Below, piece by piece: positions 40,335 through 49,399 of a stretch of 64,000 nt of DNA. The notes beneath the pieces are model-generated. The model was not told the DNA's origin and ran no database searches. It saw only the letters and a list, made by a program, of their open reading frames with translations. The translations under genes and the position numbers were made by a program. The stretch's first letter is position 1. Each line of letters begins with the position of its first letter. Source of the DNA: Campylobacter concisus (lineage in GTDB: Bacteria; Campylobacterota; Campylobacteria; Campylobacterales; Campylobacteraceae); contig NZ_CP060705.1 of the NCBI RefSeq assembly GCF_003048835.2, forward strand, positions 1,240,001-1,304,000. Direction: 5' to 3'.

Positions 40335-41627
40335 TCAATGCACTAAAAATACGATAAAACTAATGAGCGCTAGCACGACTACACCTAAATTTATATCGCT
40401 AAATTCTCTCTTTATGAGCTTAACTATGACATATGACATAAAGCCAAATGCAAGGCCGTTTGTGATCGAGTAAGTAAGCGGGATGAGCACAACTATGAAA
40501 AATGTCGCAATGCCAATGGCTGGATCTTTGAAATTTATGCTAGCAAGCTCGGCAAACATAAGCACGCCGACCATTACAAGGATCGGATAGATGGCATTGC
40601 CAGGGATCGCTTTAAAAAGTGGCAACATAAATAGTGTAAGTATGAATAAAAGTCCGCAAAATACAGCTGTTAGACCAGTCCTGCCACCCTCTTCTACGCC
40701 GCTTGCGCTCTCTACAAACGATGTGGTCGTACTTACACCTACAAGCGAGCCAGCTGCAGTAGCAACAGCATCAGCTTCAAGAGTTTTTTCAAGTTTTACG
40801 ACGCCATCTTTTTTGTTTTCGTCAAATATCCCAGCCCTTGTGCCAACGCCAGCTAGTGTGCCTATCGAGTCAAAAAGATCGGTCACAAAAAATGTGATAA
40901 CAACTGGTAGTAAGGCTAGGCTAAAGGCACCTTTTATGTCAAGCTCTAAAAATATCGGAGAGATAGAGGCTGGAGTTGAGAAAATTTCTGTTGGATGAGG
41001 AGCGATGCCAAGCACCCAAGCTATCACTGAAGTGACAAGCACAGCTAGGATAAACGCGCCCTTTATCTTCCACGCCCAAAAGCAAATAACCAAAAATAGC
41101 CCCAAAACGCCAAGAAGCACGTTTGGATCTCTGAAATTTCCTATGCCAACCAAAACCGCGTCATTATTTACTATAAAGCCCATTTGCTGAAACGCGACAA
41201 AGCTGATAAATGTGCCTATGCCAGCGCTTATCGCTCTTCTTAGATCAAGTGGGATGGATCTTATTATCCACATTCTAAAATTTGTAAAAGACAAGACGAC
41301 AAATATCACGCCGCTTAGAAAAACAACGCCAAGAGCCGTTTGCCAAGGCACTTTCATGCCGATGCAAAGACCAAATGTAAAATAAGCATTAAGCCCCATG
41401 CCAACGCTCATCGCAACTGGTGTGTTCGCCCAAAGGCCATTTAATACAGTAGAAAATATGGTAATTAGCGCAGTTGCAGTGATTAATGCCTCATAAGGCA
41501 TGCCAGTTTTGCTCATAATGATCGCATTTACCGGCACGATATACATCATCGCTAAAAATGTCGTAAGTCCCGCTCCAAATTCCTGCTTCACACTCGTTTT
41601 GTTTTGTGCTAAGTCAAAAAATTTCAC
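40335..41627 (-). CDS. NCS2/AzgA-type purine permease
   Basis: A 430-residue inner-membrane protein with about 12-14 helices. The N-terminus (ATFLAMMYIV-like GLTTFLAMMYIVPVNAIIMS, about 21-40) and the block FFVTDLFDSIGTLAGVGTRA near residue 246 are typical of AzgA-like adenine/guanine/hypoxanthine symporters. The SVVGVSTTTSFVESASGVEE-like stretch near residue 295 carries the substrate-site motif. It pairs with the phosphoribosyltransferase gene for purine salvage. Confidence 0.92.
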   Translation of the reverse strand: MKFFDLAQNKTSVKQEFGAGLTTFLAMMYIVPVNAIIMSKTGMPYEALITATALITIFSTVLNGLWANTPVAMSVGMGLNAYFTFGLCIGMKVPWQTALGVVFLSGVIFVVLSFTNFRMWIIRSIPLDLRRAISAGIGTFISFVAFQQMGFIVNNDAVLVGIGNFRDPNVLLGVLGLFLVICFWAWKIKGAFILAVLVTSVIAWVLGIAPHPTEIFSTPASISPIFLELDIKGAFSLALLPVVITFFVTDLFDSIGTLAGVGTRAGIFDENKKDGVVKLEKTLEADAVATAAGSLVGVSTTTSFVESASGVEEGGRTGLTAVFCGLLFILTLFMLPLFKAIPGNAIYPILVMVGVLMFAELASINFKDPAIGIATFFIVVLIPLTYSITNGLAFGFMSYVIVKLIKREFSDINLGVVVLALISFIVFLVH

Positions 41628-41638
41628 CCCAAGCTCCT

Positions 41639-42700
41639 TTAGTAAATTTTAAGTTCGTTATATAGGCTATCACGCTCAACCGGCGTAAAACCAGATGTTT
41701 TTATGAGATCGCAAAATGTCTTTAGTGTGACGCCATTTGCGCTATTTGCACCAGCTGCACTTTGGATACTCTCTTTTTCTATCGTGCCATCAAGATCATC
41801 AGCGCCAAATTCCTGAGCGATCATCGCTAAATTTAGCGTCGAAGTGGCCCAGTAAGCTTTAATGTGTGGGACGTTATCAAGCACCAAGCGAGATATCGCC
41901 ATAGTCTTTAAAATTTCAGCTGATCCTAGAAATTTAACATCTTTTAAGTAGTTATTTTCTCTTTGATAGACAAGCGGGATAAATGCGTTAAATCCACCAG
42001 TTTCGTCCTGCAAGTCCCTGATCCTTAGCATGTGATCGATCCTATTTTCACGGCTTTCTATGTGGCCAAAAAGCATTGTTGCGTTGCTTTGCCTGCCTTT
42101 ATCGTGCCACATTTTGTGAATTTTGAGCCAGTTCTCGCTACTTACCTTGCCTTTGCAAATTTTAGCCCTGACCTCTTCGTCAAAAATTTCAGCCCCACCC
42201 CCTGGCATGCTATCGACACCGTATTCGAGCATCTTTTCTATCACCTCATCGTAGCTTAAGCCGTAATGCCTCGATAAAAAATCAATCTCAGCCGCAGTCA
42301 TCGCCTTTACGTGAAGCTCTGGATGAGCTGCCTTTATCTTTTTAAAAATTTCTAAGTACCACTGCCAGCCGCTAGTTGCGTTGTGGGCGGAGACGATGTG
42401 TATCTCTTTTACGCCGTGGCTCACGCTCTCATCAACGATCTTTAAAATTTCTTCGTGGCTCATTAGGTATGGATTTGGATTTTTTCTGTGGGCTGAAAAT
42501 GCGCAAAATTTACAGATGTCAGCACAGATATTTGTTGGATTGATATGGCGATTTACGTTAAAAAAGACCTTGTTGCCGTGCAGTTTTCTGCGCTTTTTGT
42601 CGGCAAATTTAGCCAAGGTAAAAAGATCAAGCTCATAAAGCGAAAAAGCCTCTTGCTTACTTAATCTCTCGCCACTTTCTAGTTTTTGTAATAGATTCAT
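41639..42700 (-). CDS. mqnE: aminofutalosine synthase (radical SAM, menaquinone pathway)
   Basis: MqnE joins a dehydroadenosine derivative and SAM in the futalosine route to menaquinone, the only quinone of Campylobacter. The radical-SAM cluster motif is CADICKFCAF (Cys 59, 63, 66), followed by the MqnE-type SAHRKNPNPYLMSHEEI. SMPGGGAEIFDEEVR near residue 174 is shared by MqnE and MqnC; the N-terminal MNLLQKLESGERLSKQEAFS and the length of 353 fit MqnE better. It is the first gene of the leftward run ending with the pseudopilin. Confidence 0.93.
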   Translation of the reverse strand: MNLLQKLESGERLSKQEAFSLYELDLFTLAKFADKKRRKLHGNKVFFNVNRHINPTNICADICKFCAFSAHRKNPNPYLMSHEEILKIVDESVSHGVKEIHIVSAHNATSGWQWYLEIFKKIKAAHPELHVKAMTAAEIDFLSRHYGLSYDEVIEKMLEYGVDSMPGGGAEIFDEEVRAKICKGKVSSENWLKIHKMWHDKGRQSNATMLFGHIESRENRIDHMLRIRDLQDETGGFNAFIPLVYQRENNYLKDVKFLGSAEILKTMAISRLVLDNVPHIKAYWATSTLNLAMIAQEFGADDLDGTIEKESIQSAAGANSANGVTLKTFCDLIKTSGFTPVERDSLYNELKIY

Positions 42701-42813
42701 TATTTATATCGTCCTAAAGCTGAACTTAAGGCTTTATTATAAGCAAATAAAGCTTTGTTTTTGCAAAAATTATGTAACATTTGCCAAGATATTTTTAACA
42801 ATGGAAACACTAA

Positions 42814-45312
42814 ATGCTAGCTGATAAAAGTGCCAAAAATAGCGATAATTATTCAAAGATCAAAGAGAAATTTCTTGATTTTAAGGCAAATTTGCCAAAA
42901 CATTTTCAAAAAAATCAAGGCAGAAATTTCACAAATTTCTTAGCCAAAGAGTATGATGATTTTATAAAATCTTATTTAAATGAAACTATGCGAGAATTTT
43001 TTGATGAGTTTGTGCCACAAAATGACAGCTTTGCTTTTAGCGTTCTAGCCACTGGCAAATACGCTCAAACGCTGCTTAGCGCAAATAGTGAGCTTGAAAT
43101 TTTACTAGTTTATAAAAATTTAAAGGGCTATAATATAAAAAATTTCTTAAAAGAATTTTCTGAAATTTTAGATAACTCTGGCATGAAATTTGTGATAAAA
43201 ATTGCCGAAGTGGATGAAATTTTTATAAATTTCAAAGATGACCTTAAATTTAAAAGCGAAACCTCGCAACTTCGCTACATTTGTGGCTCAAAAAGCCTCT
43301 ACCGCCTAGTAAAAAGCGAGATCATAAAGATAAAAGAATTTGATAAAAAAGCCTTTTTAAACTACCATTTAAAGGCATTTTTGCCATTTTCTAGCATAAG
43401 CTACTTGACACAAGAGCCAAATTTAAAAAGTGGCTTTGGCGGGATCGATGAAATTTACCGCTTAAACTGCATATTAAACTGCCTTGATAGCGACGTTTCA
43501 GTTAGATCGCAAGCCCTTAAAGTGATGAATGAAAAAGAGATTGCTAGCTTTAACCTAAACGTGGATTTTTTACTAAGCTTGCTAAGTGCTTTAAATTTAA
43601 CTCAAAACACCGATACTTTCAGCGCTTCAAGTGTCGAGATCACGACAAATTTCATGCAGACAAAGTCCAAAAAGCTGCAAGACAACGAGAGCGTCATCAG
43701 CCAAAAGATGCTAAGCTCGATGAATAACGTGGCCATTTATTCAAGATTTATCGCAGCTTCGCTTTGCAGGCCATTTTTCAAAAGCGAGCTAAGCTTCGAG
43801 CAGAGGAAATTTGCTAGGCTGAAAAATGGCTTTTATGAGATAAATGGCGTCATCTACGTGCCACTTCACAAAAAGCCAGCGCTCATCGAGGATCTCATAA
43901 ATGAGCTTTTGGAGCTAAAAGATGTGGATTATAAATTTGATATAAGCGCGATCTTTTATATCAAGCGAGCCATCATCACAAAAGATGGCCTAGAGCGCGC
44001 TATAAGCGAGTTTAAGAAGATATTTTTAAGAGAAAATTCCTACGCCATCTTAAAATCCTTACTAGATGCGCAGATGATACAAATTTTGATAAAACCGATG
44101 GAGCATATCTCCCAGCTAGCAGAATATGACGGCTATCACGAATTTACGGTTGATGAGCATAGCATCTTAAGTGTCAAATTTCTTGAAAACATAAAAGATA
44201 AATTTATAAAAAATCTCTACACTGAGCTTTGCTTGGAGGGCAAAACGATGCTTAAGATCGTGACGCTTATGCATGACGTAGGCAAAGGACTTGGCGGCAA
44301 AGATCACGCAAACATCGGCGCAAACATCTTTAGAGCCTATGCTAACAAGCTAAATTTAAGCCAAAAAGCTATCAACATCGGCGTCATCTTGATAAAATAT
44401 CACACTCTAATGAGCAACGTCTCAAACAGAGAGGATATCTACTCGCAGCGCGTCATCTTTGCCTTTATCTCGAAGCTTGGCGACAAGCAGGTTTTAAAGC
44501 TACTTTACATCCTTAGCTACTGCGTGATAAATGCCACAAACGAGAGGCTTTACAACGCCTACACAGCAAAGCTTTTAAGAGAGCTTTATGAAATTTCTCT
44601 TAGTGCATTTAGCGATGAAAATTTACTTGATGAAGCGACAAGGCGAGTAAAAAAAGAGCAGTCTATAAAACGAAATAGCGAGTTTTTGGCGCTTGAGCCA
44701 AAGCTGCAAGAGAAAATTTTTAAGATCACATCAAATTTGGTCTTTACAAAATATAGCGCGAGCGAGATCATAAATTTAAGCAAAGTGGCCGATAGCTTAA
44801 ATGAAACCGAAATTTTTATAAACAATAGTAAAAATTTAAGCATTCAAATTTATACAAACAAGAGCCTAAATTTAAGCGCCCTGCTCTATGAATTTGCCAA
44901 ATTTGACCTTGCATATATGGAGATATTTGAGCTATTTGAGAAGAAATTTTACATCAGGCTTGACTTTAACCAAAATGTAAAAAATCATGAGCTTGAAAAT
45001 ACTAAAATTTTAGCCCTAAAATCCCTAAATAGCGAGGTTTTAAGAGAGCCTTTGAAACCAAATATTAACAAAGATGAGATAAACTTCGAGCTAAATCACT
45101 CAAAAGATTACGCCAAGCTTAGCATCAACGCAAAAGATCAGCGCGGGCTAATGGCTTATGTGATGAGTGTTTTTGACAGGCTTCATTTTCAAGTCACAAG
45201 TGCTAGAATTCAGACGGTTAAAAATAGAACGAGAAATCTCTTTTTGATCGAGAAAAACGAGCGACTTGAGAGTAAAGGCGAAGAGATATTAAATTTATTA
45301 ATAAGCGAGTAA
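42814..45312 (+). CDS. GlnD-like protein: degenerate nucleotidyltransferase, HD and ACT domains
   Basis: An 832-residue protein with the GlnD (PII uridylyltransferase) architecture. The N-terminal nucleotidyltransferase region is at about 70-180. An HD phosphohydrolase domain begins near 440 (VDEHSILSVKFLENIKDK) and includes TLMHDVGKGLGGKDHANIGA at about 485-505. At the end there is an ACT-type region with KDQRGLMAYVMSVFDRL. The nucleotidyltransferase motif, normally G-G-x-G-R-x-E-L followed by S-D-x-D, reads TGKYAQTLLSANSELEILLVY (about 80-100, omitting nothing), so the metal-binding Asp pair is replaced by Glu. The HD residues are intact. It may therefore be mainly a hydrolase or a diverged regulator; no PII gene is in view. 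Its stop is three bases before glmS. Confidence 0.8.
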   Translation: MLADKSAKNSDNYSKIKEKFLDFKANLPKHFQKNQGRNFTNFLAKEYDDFIKSYLNETMREFFDEFVPQNDSFAFSVLATGKYAQTLLSANSELEILLVYKNLKGYNIKNFLKEFSEILDNSGMKFVIKIAEVDEIFINFKDDLKFKSETSQLRYICGSKSLYRLVKSEIIKIKEFDKKAFLNYHLKAFLPFSSISYLTQEPNLKSGFGGIDEIYRLNCILNCLDSDVSVRSQALKVMNEKEIASFNLNVDFLLSLLSALNLTQNTDTFSASSVEITTNFMQTKSKKLQDNESVISQKMLSSMNNVAIYSRFIAASLCRPFFKSELSFEQRKFARLKNGFYEINGVIYVPLHKKPALIEDLINELLELKDVDYKFDISAIFYIKRAIITKDGLERAISEFKKIFLRENSYAILKSLLDAQMIQILIKPMEHISQLAEYDGYHEFTVDEHSILSVKFLENIKDKFIKNLYTELCLEGKTMLKIVTLMHDVGKGLGGKDHANIGANIFRAYANKLNLSQKAINIGVILIKYHTLMSNVSNREDIYSQRVIFAFISKLGDKQVLKLLYILSYCVINATNERLYNAYTAKLLRELYEISLSAFSDENLLDEATRRVKKEQSIKRNSEFLALEPKLQEKIFKITSNLVFTKYSASEIINLSKVADSLNETEIFINNSKNLSIQIYTNKSLNLSALLYEFAKFDLAYMEIFELFEKKFYIRLDFNQNVKNHELENTKILALKSLNSEVLREPLKPNINKDEINFELNHSKDYAKLSINAKDQRGLMAYVMSVFDRLHFQVTSARIQTVKNRTRNLFLIEKNERLESKGEEILNLLISE

Positions 45313-45315
45313 AAC

Positions 45316-47127
45316 ATGTGTGGAATCGTAGGATACATCGGAGATAAAGAGAAAAAAGAGGTCATTTTAAGCGGTCTAAAAGAGCTTGAGTATCGTGGAT
45401 ACGACAGCGCTGGCATGGCTGTGATGAGTGATGGCAAGATAGACTTTTTCAAAGCGGTCGGCAAGCTTGAAAATTTAGCCCTAAAGACAAAGGACTTTAC
45501 ATCGGAGGGCTTTGGCGTGGCGATAGGTCACACACGCTGGGCAACTCACGGCAAACCAACTGAGATAAATGCTCACCCGCACCTTGGCGAGCACTCATTT
45601 GTCGTTCATAACGGCATCATCGAAAACTACAAAGAGCTTAAAGATGAGCTTGAGGCAAAGGGCGTTAAATTTGTCAGCCAAACCGACACCGAAGTGATCG
45701 TGCACCTTTTTGAGGAAATTTTAAAAGAGAAAAAAGACCCATTTAAGGCTTATGAGGCGACTATCGCGAAGCTAAGAGGCGCTTATGCGACGCTACTTAT
45801 CACTAAAACTGCACCTGATAAGATATTTTTTGCAAAAGATGCCGCTCCTATGGCGATAGGCAAAAGCGACAAAAAAGAGCTATATTTTGCCTCATCAGAT
45901 GCGCCGTTAATCGGCAACGCAACAGAAGTGGCATATCTTGATGATAACAACTACGGCTATGTGAGCTTAGATGAGATAGCTGTTTTTAAACACAGCAAAA
46001 AAGCTAGCATAACATTTAACGCACTGCCAAAAGATAAGAGCTATGCCCAAAAAGAGGGTTATACATTTTTCATGGAGAAAGAAATTTACGAGCAAGGCGC
46101 AGTCGTGTCTGAAACCATCATGGGCAGAGTTAAAAACCACAAAGTCACCCTTGAAAATTTAGACGATGAATACCTAAAAGGCATCGATGATGTCGTGCTT
46201 TGTGCGTGCGGTACGAGCTACCATGCAGCGCTTGTTGCAAGCTATCTTTTTGAGAGGCTTGCCAAAGTTAGAACAAAGGTCGAAGTGGCAAGCGAATTTA
46301 GATACAGAAAGCCTTATCTAAACAAAAACTCGCTCTTCATCGTCATCTCGCAAAGTGGCGAGACAGCTGACACTCTTGAGGCACTTAGGATAGCAAAAGA
46401 GGCTGGGCTAAAGACACTTGCAATTTGCAATGTCGATAACTCATCTATCGTTAGACTAGCTGATAATACGCTTCTAACTCGCGCCGGCATCGAAAAAGGT
46501 GTGGCAAGTACAAAGGCCTTTGCTACGCAGATCATCGTGCTTTGGATGCTTGTGCTTCAAATGGCATCAGCAAAGGGATCTATCAGCAAAAAAGAGCTTG
46601 ATCACGAGATCAAAACGCTTCTTCACATACCACAAATTTTAAATATAGATAACTCTTTGCAAGAGAAGCTTCACCGCCTAAGCAAGCACTATCTGCACGG
46701 TCATGGCTTCTTCTTTATCGGTAGAGACATCTTCTATCCGCTAGCACTTGAAGGTGCGTTAAAACTTAAAGAAATTTCATATCTTCACGCCGAGGGCTAT
46801 CCATCAGGCGAAATGAAGCACGGACCTATCGCGCTTGCAGATGAGAAGCTATTTACGATCGCTTTAATGCCTCAAAATTTGTTATATGAAAAGACAAAGA
46901 GCAACGTCGAAGAGCTTGCTGCAAGAGATGCATATATCCTAGCGATCAGCCCACTTGAGTTTGAGCTAAGCGATGACTACGTAAAAACAAGCGTTCAAGA
47001 TCACTATATGAGCGAATTTTTCGAGATGATGCTAGTGCTTCAGCTACTTGCACTTGAAATTTCCGTTAGACTTGGCAACAATGTCGATATGCCAAGAAAC
47101 CTCGCAAAAAGCGTAACTGTCGAATAA
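45316..47127 (+). CDS. glmS: glutamine-fructose-6-phosphate aminotransferase (isomerizing)
   Basis: GlmS makes glucosamine-6-phosphate, the entry step to UDP-GlcNAc. The N-terminal glutaminase has the nucleophile Cys2 in MCGIVGYIGDKEKKEVI and the ELEYRGYDSAGMA block. Two sugar-isomerase (SIS) domains follow, with CGTSYHAALVA near residue 296 and SQSGETADTLEALR near 345, and the C-terminal signature PRNLAKSVTVE is intact. Length (603) is standard. It is co-transcribed with the GlnD-like gene and ends at a hairpin. Confidence 0.98.
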   Translation: MCGIVGYIGDKEKKEVILSGLKELEYRGYDSAGMAVMSDGKIDFFKAVGKLENLALKTKDFTSEGFGVAIGHTRWATHGKPTEINAHPHLGEHSFVVHNGIIENYKELKDELEAKGVKFVSQTDTEVIVHLFEEILKEKKDPFKAYEATIAKLRGAYATLLITKTAPDKIFFAKDAAPMAIGKSDKKELYFASSDAPLIGNATEVAYLDDNNYGYVSLDEIAVFKHSKKASITFNALPKDKSYAQKEGYTFFMEKEIYEQGAVVSETIMGRVKNHKVTLENLDDEYLKGIDDVVLCACGTSYHAALVASYLFERLAKVRTKVEVASEFRYRKPYLNKNSLFIVISQSGETADTLEALRIAKEAGLKTLAICNVDNSSIVRLADNTLLTRAGIEKGVASTKAFATQIIVLWMLVLQMASAKGSISKKELDHEIKTLLHIPQILNIDNSLQEKLHRLSKHYLHGHGFFFIGRDIFYPLALEGALKLKEISYLHAEGYPSGEMKHGPIALADEKLFTIALMPQNLLYEKTKSNVEELAARDAYILAISPLEFELSDDYVKTSVQDHYMSEFFEMMLVLQLLALEISVRLGNNVDMPRNLAKSVTVE

Positions 47128-47165
47128 TTTATGTGGCTGGTATCTTGCTGGCCGCTTAAATTTTA
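47126..47165 (+). terminator. hairpin after glmS
   Basis: AATTTATGTGGCTGG (47126-47140) pairs with CTGGCCGCTTAAATT (47148-47162) with one mismatch and three G-U wobbles around the loop TATCTTG, followed by a T-rich stretch. It overlaps the glmS stop codon. A terminator with a similar loop follows pgpA at 61417. Confidence 0.5.
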
Positions 47166-47215
47166 CTTTTATATTTTTCTTTTAAAATTTAAGTTTTCAC
47201 AAAATATTATTTTCT

Positions 47216-47221
47216 TATAAT
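47216..47221 (+). promoter_or_regulatory. -10 promoter element for the CsgG-like operon
   Basis: TATAAT lies 35 bases before the ATG at 47256, after a long T/A-rich tract. AAAAGGAT supplies the ribosome site. It indicates that the lipoprotein gene has its own promoter downstream of the glmS terminator. Confidence 0.6.
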
Positions 47222-47255
47222 ATTTGCACTTCTAATTACATTAAAAAGGATCTTC

Positions 47256-48050
47256 ATGAAAAAGAGATTTTTAGCATCTAAGGTCTTTAGCAGCGTTGCC
47301 GCTCTTTGTTTATTTGCTGGATGCGCTAGCAGCAATAGCGGTGTAACTGGCGCTGCAGCAGGTGATACAGCCAAAAACGCCAACACGAAAATCGAGCGTT
47401 GCAGCCAAACACTAGGAACATTATCTTTTTACGAAGATCAAAGTAGCTCATGGTACTCATATCTAACTAGAGATTATCAGCTTGGCTCAACCGTACCAGT
47501 ACTAAGGATCTTAGCTCAGCAAACTGGCTGCTTCGTCATAGTAGAGCGTGGCAGAAGTATGGATAATATGATGCAAGAGCGCGCACTTGAAGCTAGTGGC
47601 GAGCTAAGAAAAGGTTCTAAATTTCACAAAGGTCAAGTCGTAGCAGCTGATTATACCATGCAGCCAGAGATCACATTTAGCAAAGAGGACACTGGTGGTA
47701 TCAGCGGACTTGTGGGCGCTGTCTTTGGTAACGTTGCTGGCAAGGTAAGCGGAGGCTTTTCAAAGAGCGAAACACAAACATCTTTGCTTCTCATAGACAA
47801 CCGCTCAGGCGTACAAATCGCTGGTGCAGTTGGCAGTGATAGCAACTTTGACTTCTTTGGCATGGGCTCAAATTCATTTTCACGTGTGAGCGCTGGACTT
47901 GGTGGCTATACAAAGACACCAGAGGGCAGGATGATCGTAAATGCCTTTATGGACGCGATGAACCAACTTATAGTCGCACTAAAAGACTATAAAGTCCAAA
48001 ATGTAAAAGGCGGTCTTGGCAAAGGCGGAAATATAAAAATAGGAGACTAA
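47256..48050 (+). CDS. CsgG/HfaB-like outer membrane lipoprotein
   Basis: A 264-residue exported lipoprotein with lipobox LFAGC (lipidated Cys at residue 23). The mature part resembles the CsgG family: an N-terminal strand region (TLGTLSFYEDQSS), the helix LRILAQQTGCFVIVERGRSM near 88-107, and ADYTMQPEITFSKED before a Gly-rich stretch that in CsgG forms the membrane-spanning beta-hairpins. CsgG makes the curli secretion pore. No curlin-like repeats (Ser-x5-Gln-x4-Asn-x5-Gln) are visible nearby, so the cargo is probably something else. The next gene, one base downstream, encodes a small exported Tyr/Arg/Asp-rich protein. Confidence 0.8.
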   Translation: MKKRFLASKVFSSVAALCLFAGCASSNSGVTGAAAGDTAKNANTKIERCSQTLGTLSFYEDQSSSWYSYLTRDYQLGSTVPVLRILAQQTGCFVIVERGRSMDNMMQERALEASGELRKGSKFHKGQVVAADYTMQPEITFSKEDTGGISGLVGAVFGNVAGKVSGGFSKSETQTSLLLIDNRSGVQIAGAVGSDSNFDFFGMGSNSFSRVSAGLGGYTKTPEGRMIVNAFMDAMNQLIVALKDYKVQNVKGGLGKGGNIKIGD

Positions 48051-48051
48051 G

Positions 48052-48477
48052 ATGAAATTTATAGCCATTTTGTTTTGTACATTTACGATGTTGCTAGCTG
48101 CAAACTATACTAAAAAGATAGAGATCGGACTTTGCAAACTTATAAACGAAAGAGAAATGGCTAAATTTTATGGCGATACAAGAAACTACGACGCCCTTAG
48201 TAAAAAGATAGACGGATATAAATTTCGTTTTGGATTGAAAGATTTTGATGAGGATAGTTGCCGTATGAGTGGCTACTATCCTATTGATCCAAACTATGCG
48301 CCATATCCGCCTAACTACCGTCCATACTATCAAAATGAGTACGAAAGATTTGATAGATTTCAGCGTGGTTACCGTGGAGGCTACTACAACGACGATGACT
48401 ACGACGATGGTTTTGAGCGAGGATATAGACGTGGCTACAATGACGCTAGAAGAGAGTATAGAAGACCTTATAGATAG
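48052..48477 (+). CDS. exported protein with Tyr/Arg/Asp-rich low-complexity tail (141 aa)
   Basis: A signal peptide (MKFIAILFCTFTMLLAA) is followed by a short domain with two cysteines (GLCKLINE and DEDSCRMSGY), which may form a disulfide. The last ~65 residues are low-complexity: Pro/Tyr-rich (PIDPNYAPYPPNYRPYYQNE), then Arg/Gly/Tyr/Asp repeats such as GFERGYRRGYNDARREYRR. I recognise no family. Coupling to the CsgG-like lipoprotein (one-base gap) suggests it is its partner or cargo, possibly a surface-sticking or self-assembling protein. This is inference from context and composition. Confidence 0.7.
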   Translation: MKFIAILFCTFTMLLAANYTKKIEIGLCKLINEREMAKFYGDTRNYDALSKKIDGYKFRFGLKDFDEDSCRMSGYYPIDPNYAPYPPNYRPYYQNEYERFDRFQRGYRGGYYNDDDYDDGFERGYRRGYNDARREYRRPYR

Positions 48478-48508
48478 GCACAAAAGCCGTAATCTTTAAA
48501 GAAATTTG

Positions 48509-49369
48509 ATGCAAAACCTTTGGATATGATAGCATCCTAACTACCCAAATTTATCTTTCGACAAAAGTGCAATAGACAGCATAATAAATAAACTAGAGCA
48601 AAATCACGAAATTTTAAAAGATATAACAAATAAAATCAACAGACACGATCTTTCAAGGGCGCAAATTAGCGCACTTGAAGATGAAATAATAAGCTCATAT
48701 CTCATAGAGGGCGAGAGACTTAATAGATCAAGCATTCGCTCGTCGGTAAAAAAGAGACTAGATGAAAATTTTGACTGCTTAGCTGACACTCATGCGACTA
48801 GACATAGCGATAATCTAGTCTCGCTTTTGCTTGATGCAAATTTAAACAAAGCTCCTATGAACTTCGAGCGGCTACATGGCTGGCACAATGCCTTGTTTGA
48901 ATATAGCCATAGCAAAGCTTACAAGATAAAAAGAGCTAAATTTAGAGATGATGAGATGAGCGTCGTTTCAGGTCATCTAGAAAATAGGCAAATCCACTAC
49001 GAAGCCTTGCCAGCAGAGCGTACAGAAAATGAGATGAGAAATTTTTTAAATTTTATCAATAAAAGCTCCAAAAACGCCTATATAAAAAGCGCCTTAGCAC
49101 GCCTTTGGTTTGTGATCATCCATCCTTATGATGACGGCAACGGACGCATGGCAAGGGCTTTGGCACACTAATGCTTGGCTAGTGAAAGCATTAAGCCGTT
49201 TTCTATCTCCAGCATTATTTACGCAAATAAAAAAGTTTATTATGAAATTTTAGAGCAAACAACAAAGCTTGAAAATAATTCAAATTTTGACTTTACACCG
49301 TGGATAAAGTGGCATTTAGAAGCGGTAAATAGCGCCATAAAACAAGCTATAAGCTCATTAAAAAGATAA
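48509..49369 (+). pseudogene. Fic-family (DUF4172-type) protein, broken by three in-frame stops
   Basis: One continuous frame of 287 codons encodes a Fic protein. It begins MQNLWI, then TGA TAG (48527-48532), then HPNYPNLSFDKSAID. Relatives usually read W-I-W-Q-H here, so TGG became TGA and CAG became TAG. The N-terminal inhibitory-type segment SSYLIEGERL is followed by FERLHGWHNALFEY and the intact catalytic motif HPYDDGNGRMARAL. A third stop, TAA, is at 49169-49171, after which CLASESIKPFSISSIIYANK continues in frame to the natural end. Fic proteins AMPylate target proteins and some act as toxins or effectors. No frameshift is needed to join the parts. Confidence 0.88.
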
Positions 49370-49399
49370 AATTTCTATCAAACTTAAGAGCTAAAGCCC

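Noticed and set aside
47256-48477. A complete curli system
   Set aside because: Only a CsgG-like protein is present; no CsgA/B-type repeats, CsgE or CsgF were seen.
48094-48483. Leftward frame opposite the Tyr/Arg-rich gene
   Set aside because: It is a shadow of the repetitive codons on the plus strand; the rightward frame has signal peptide, coupling and promoter.
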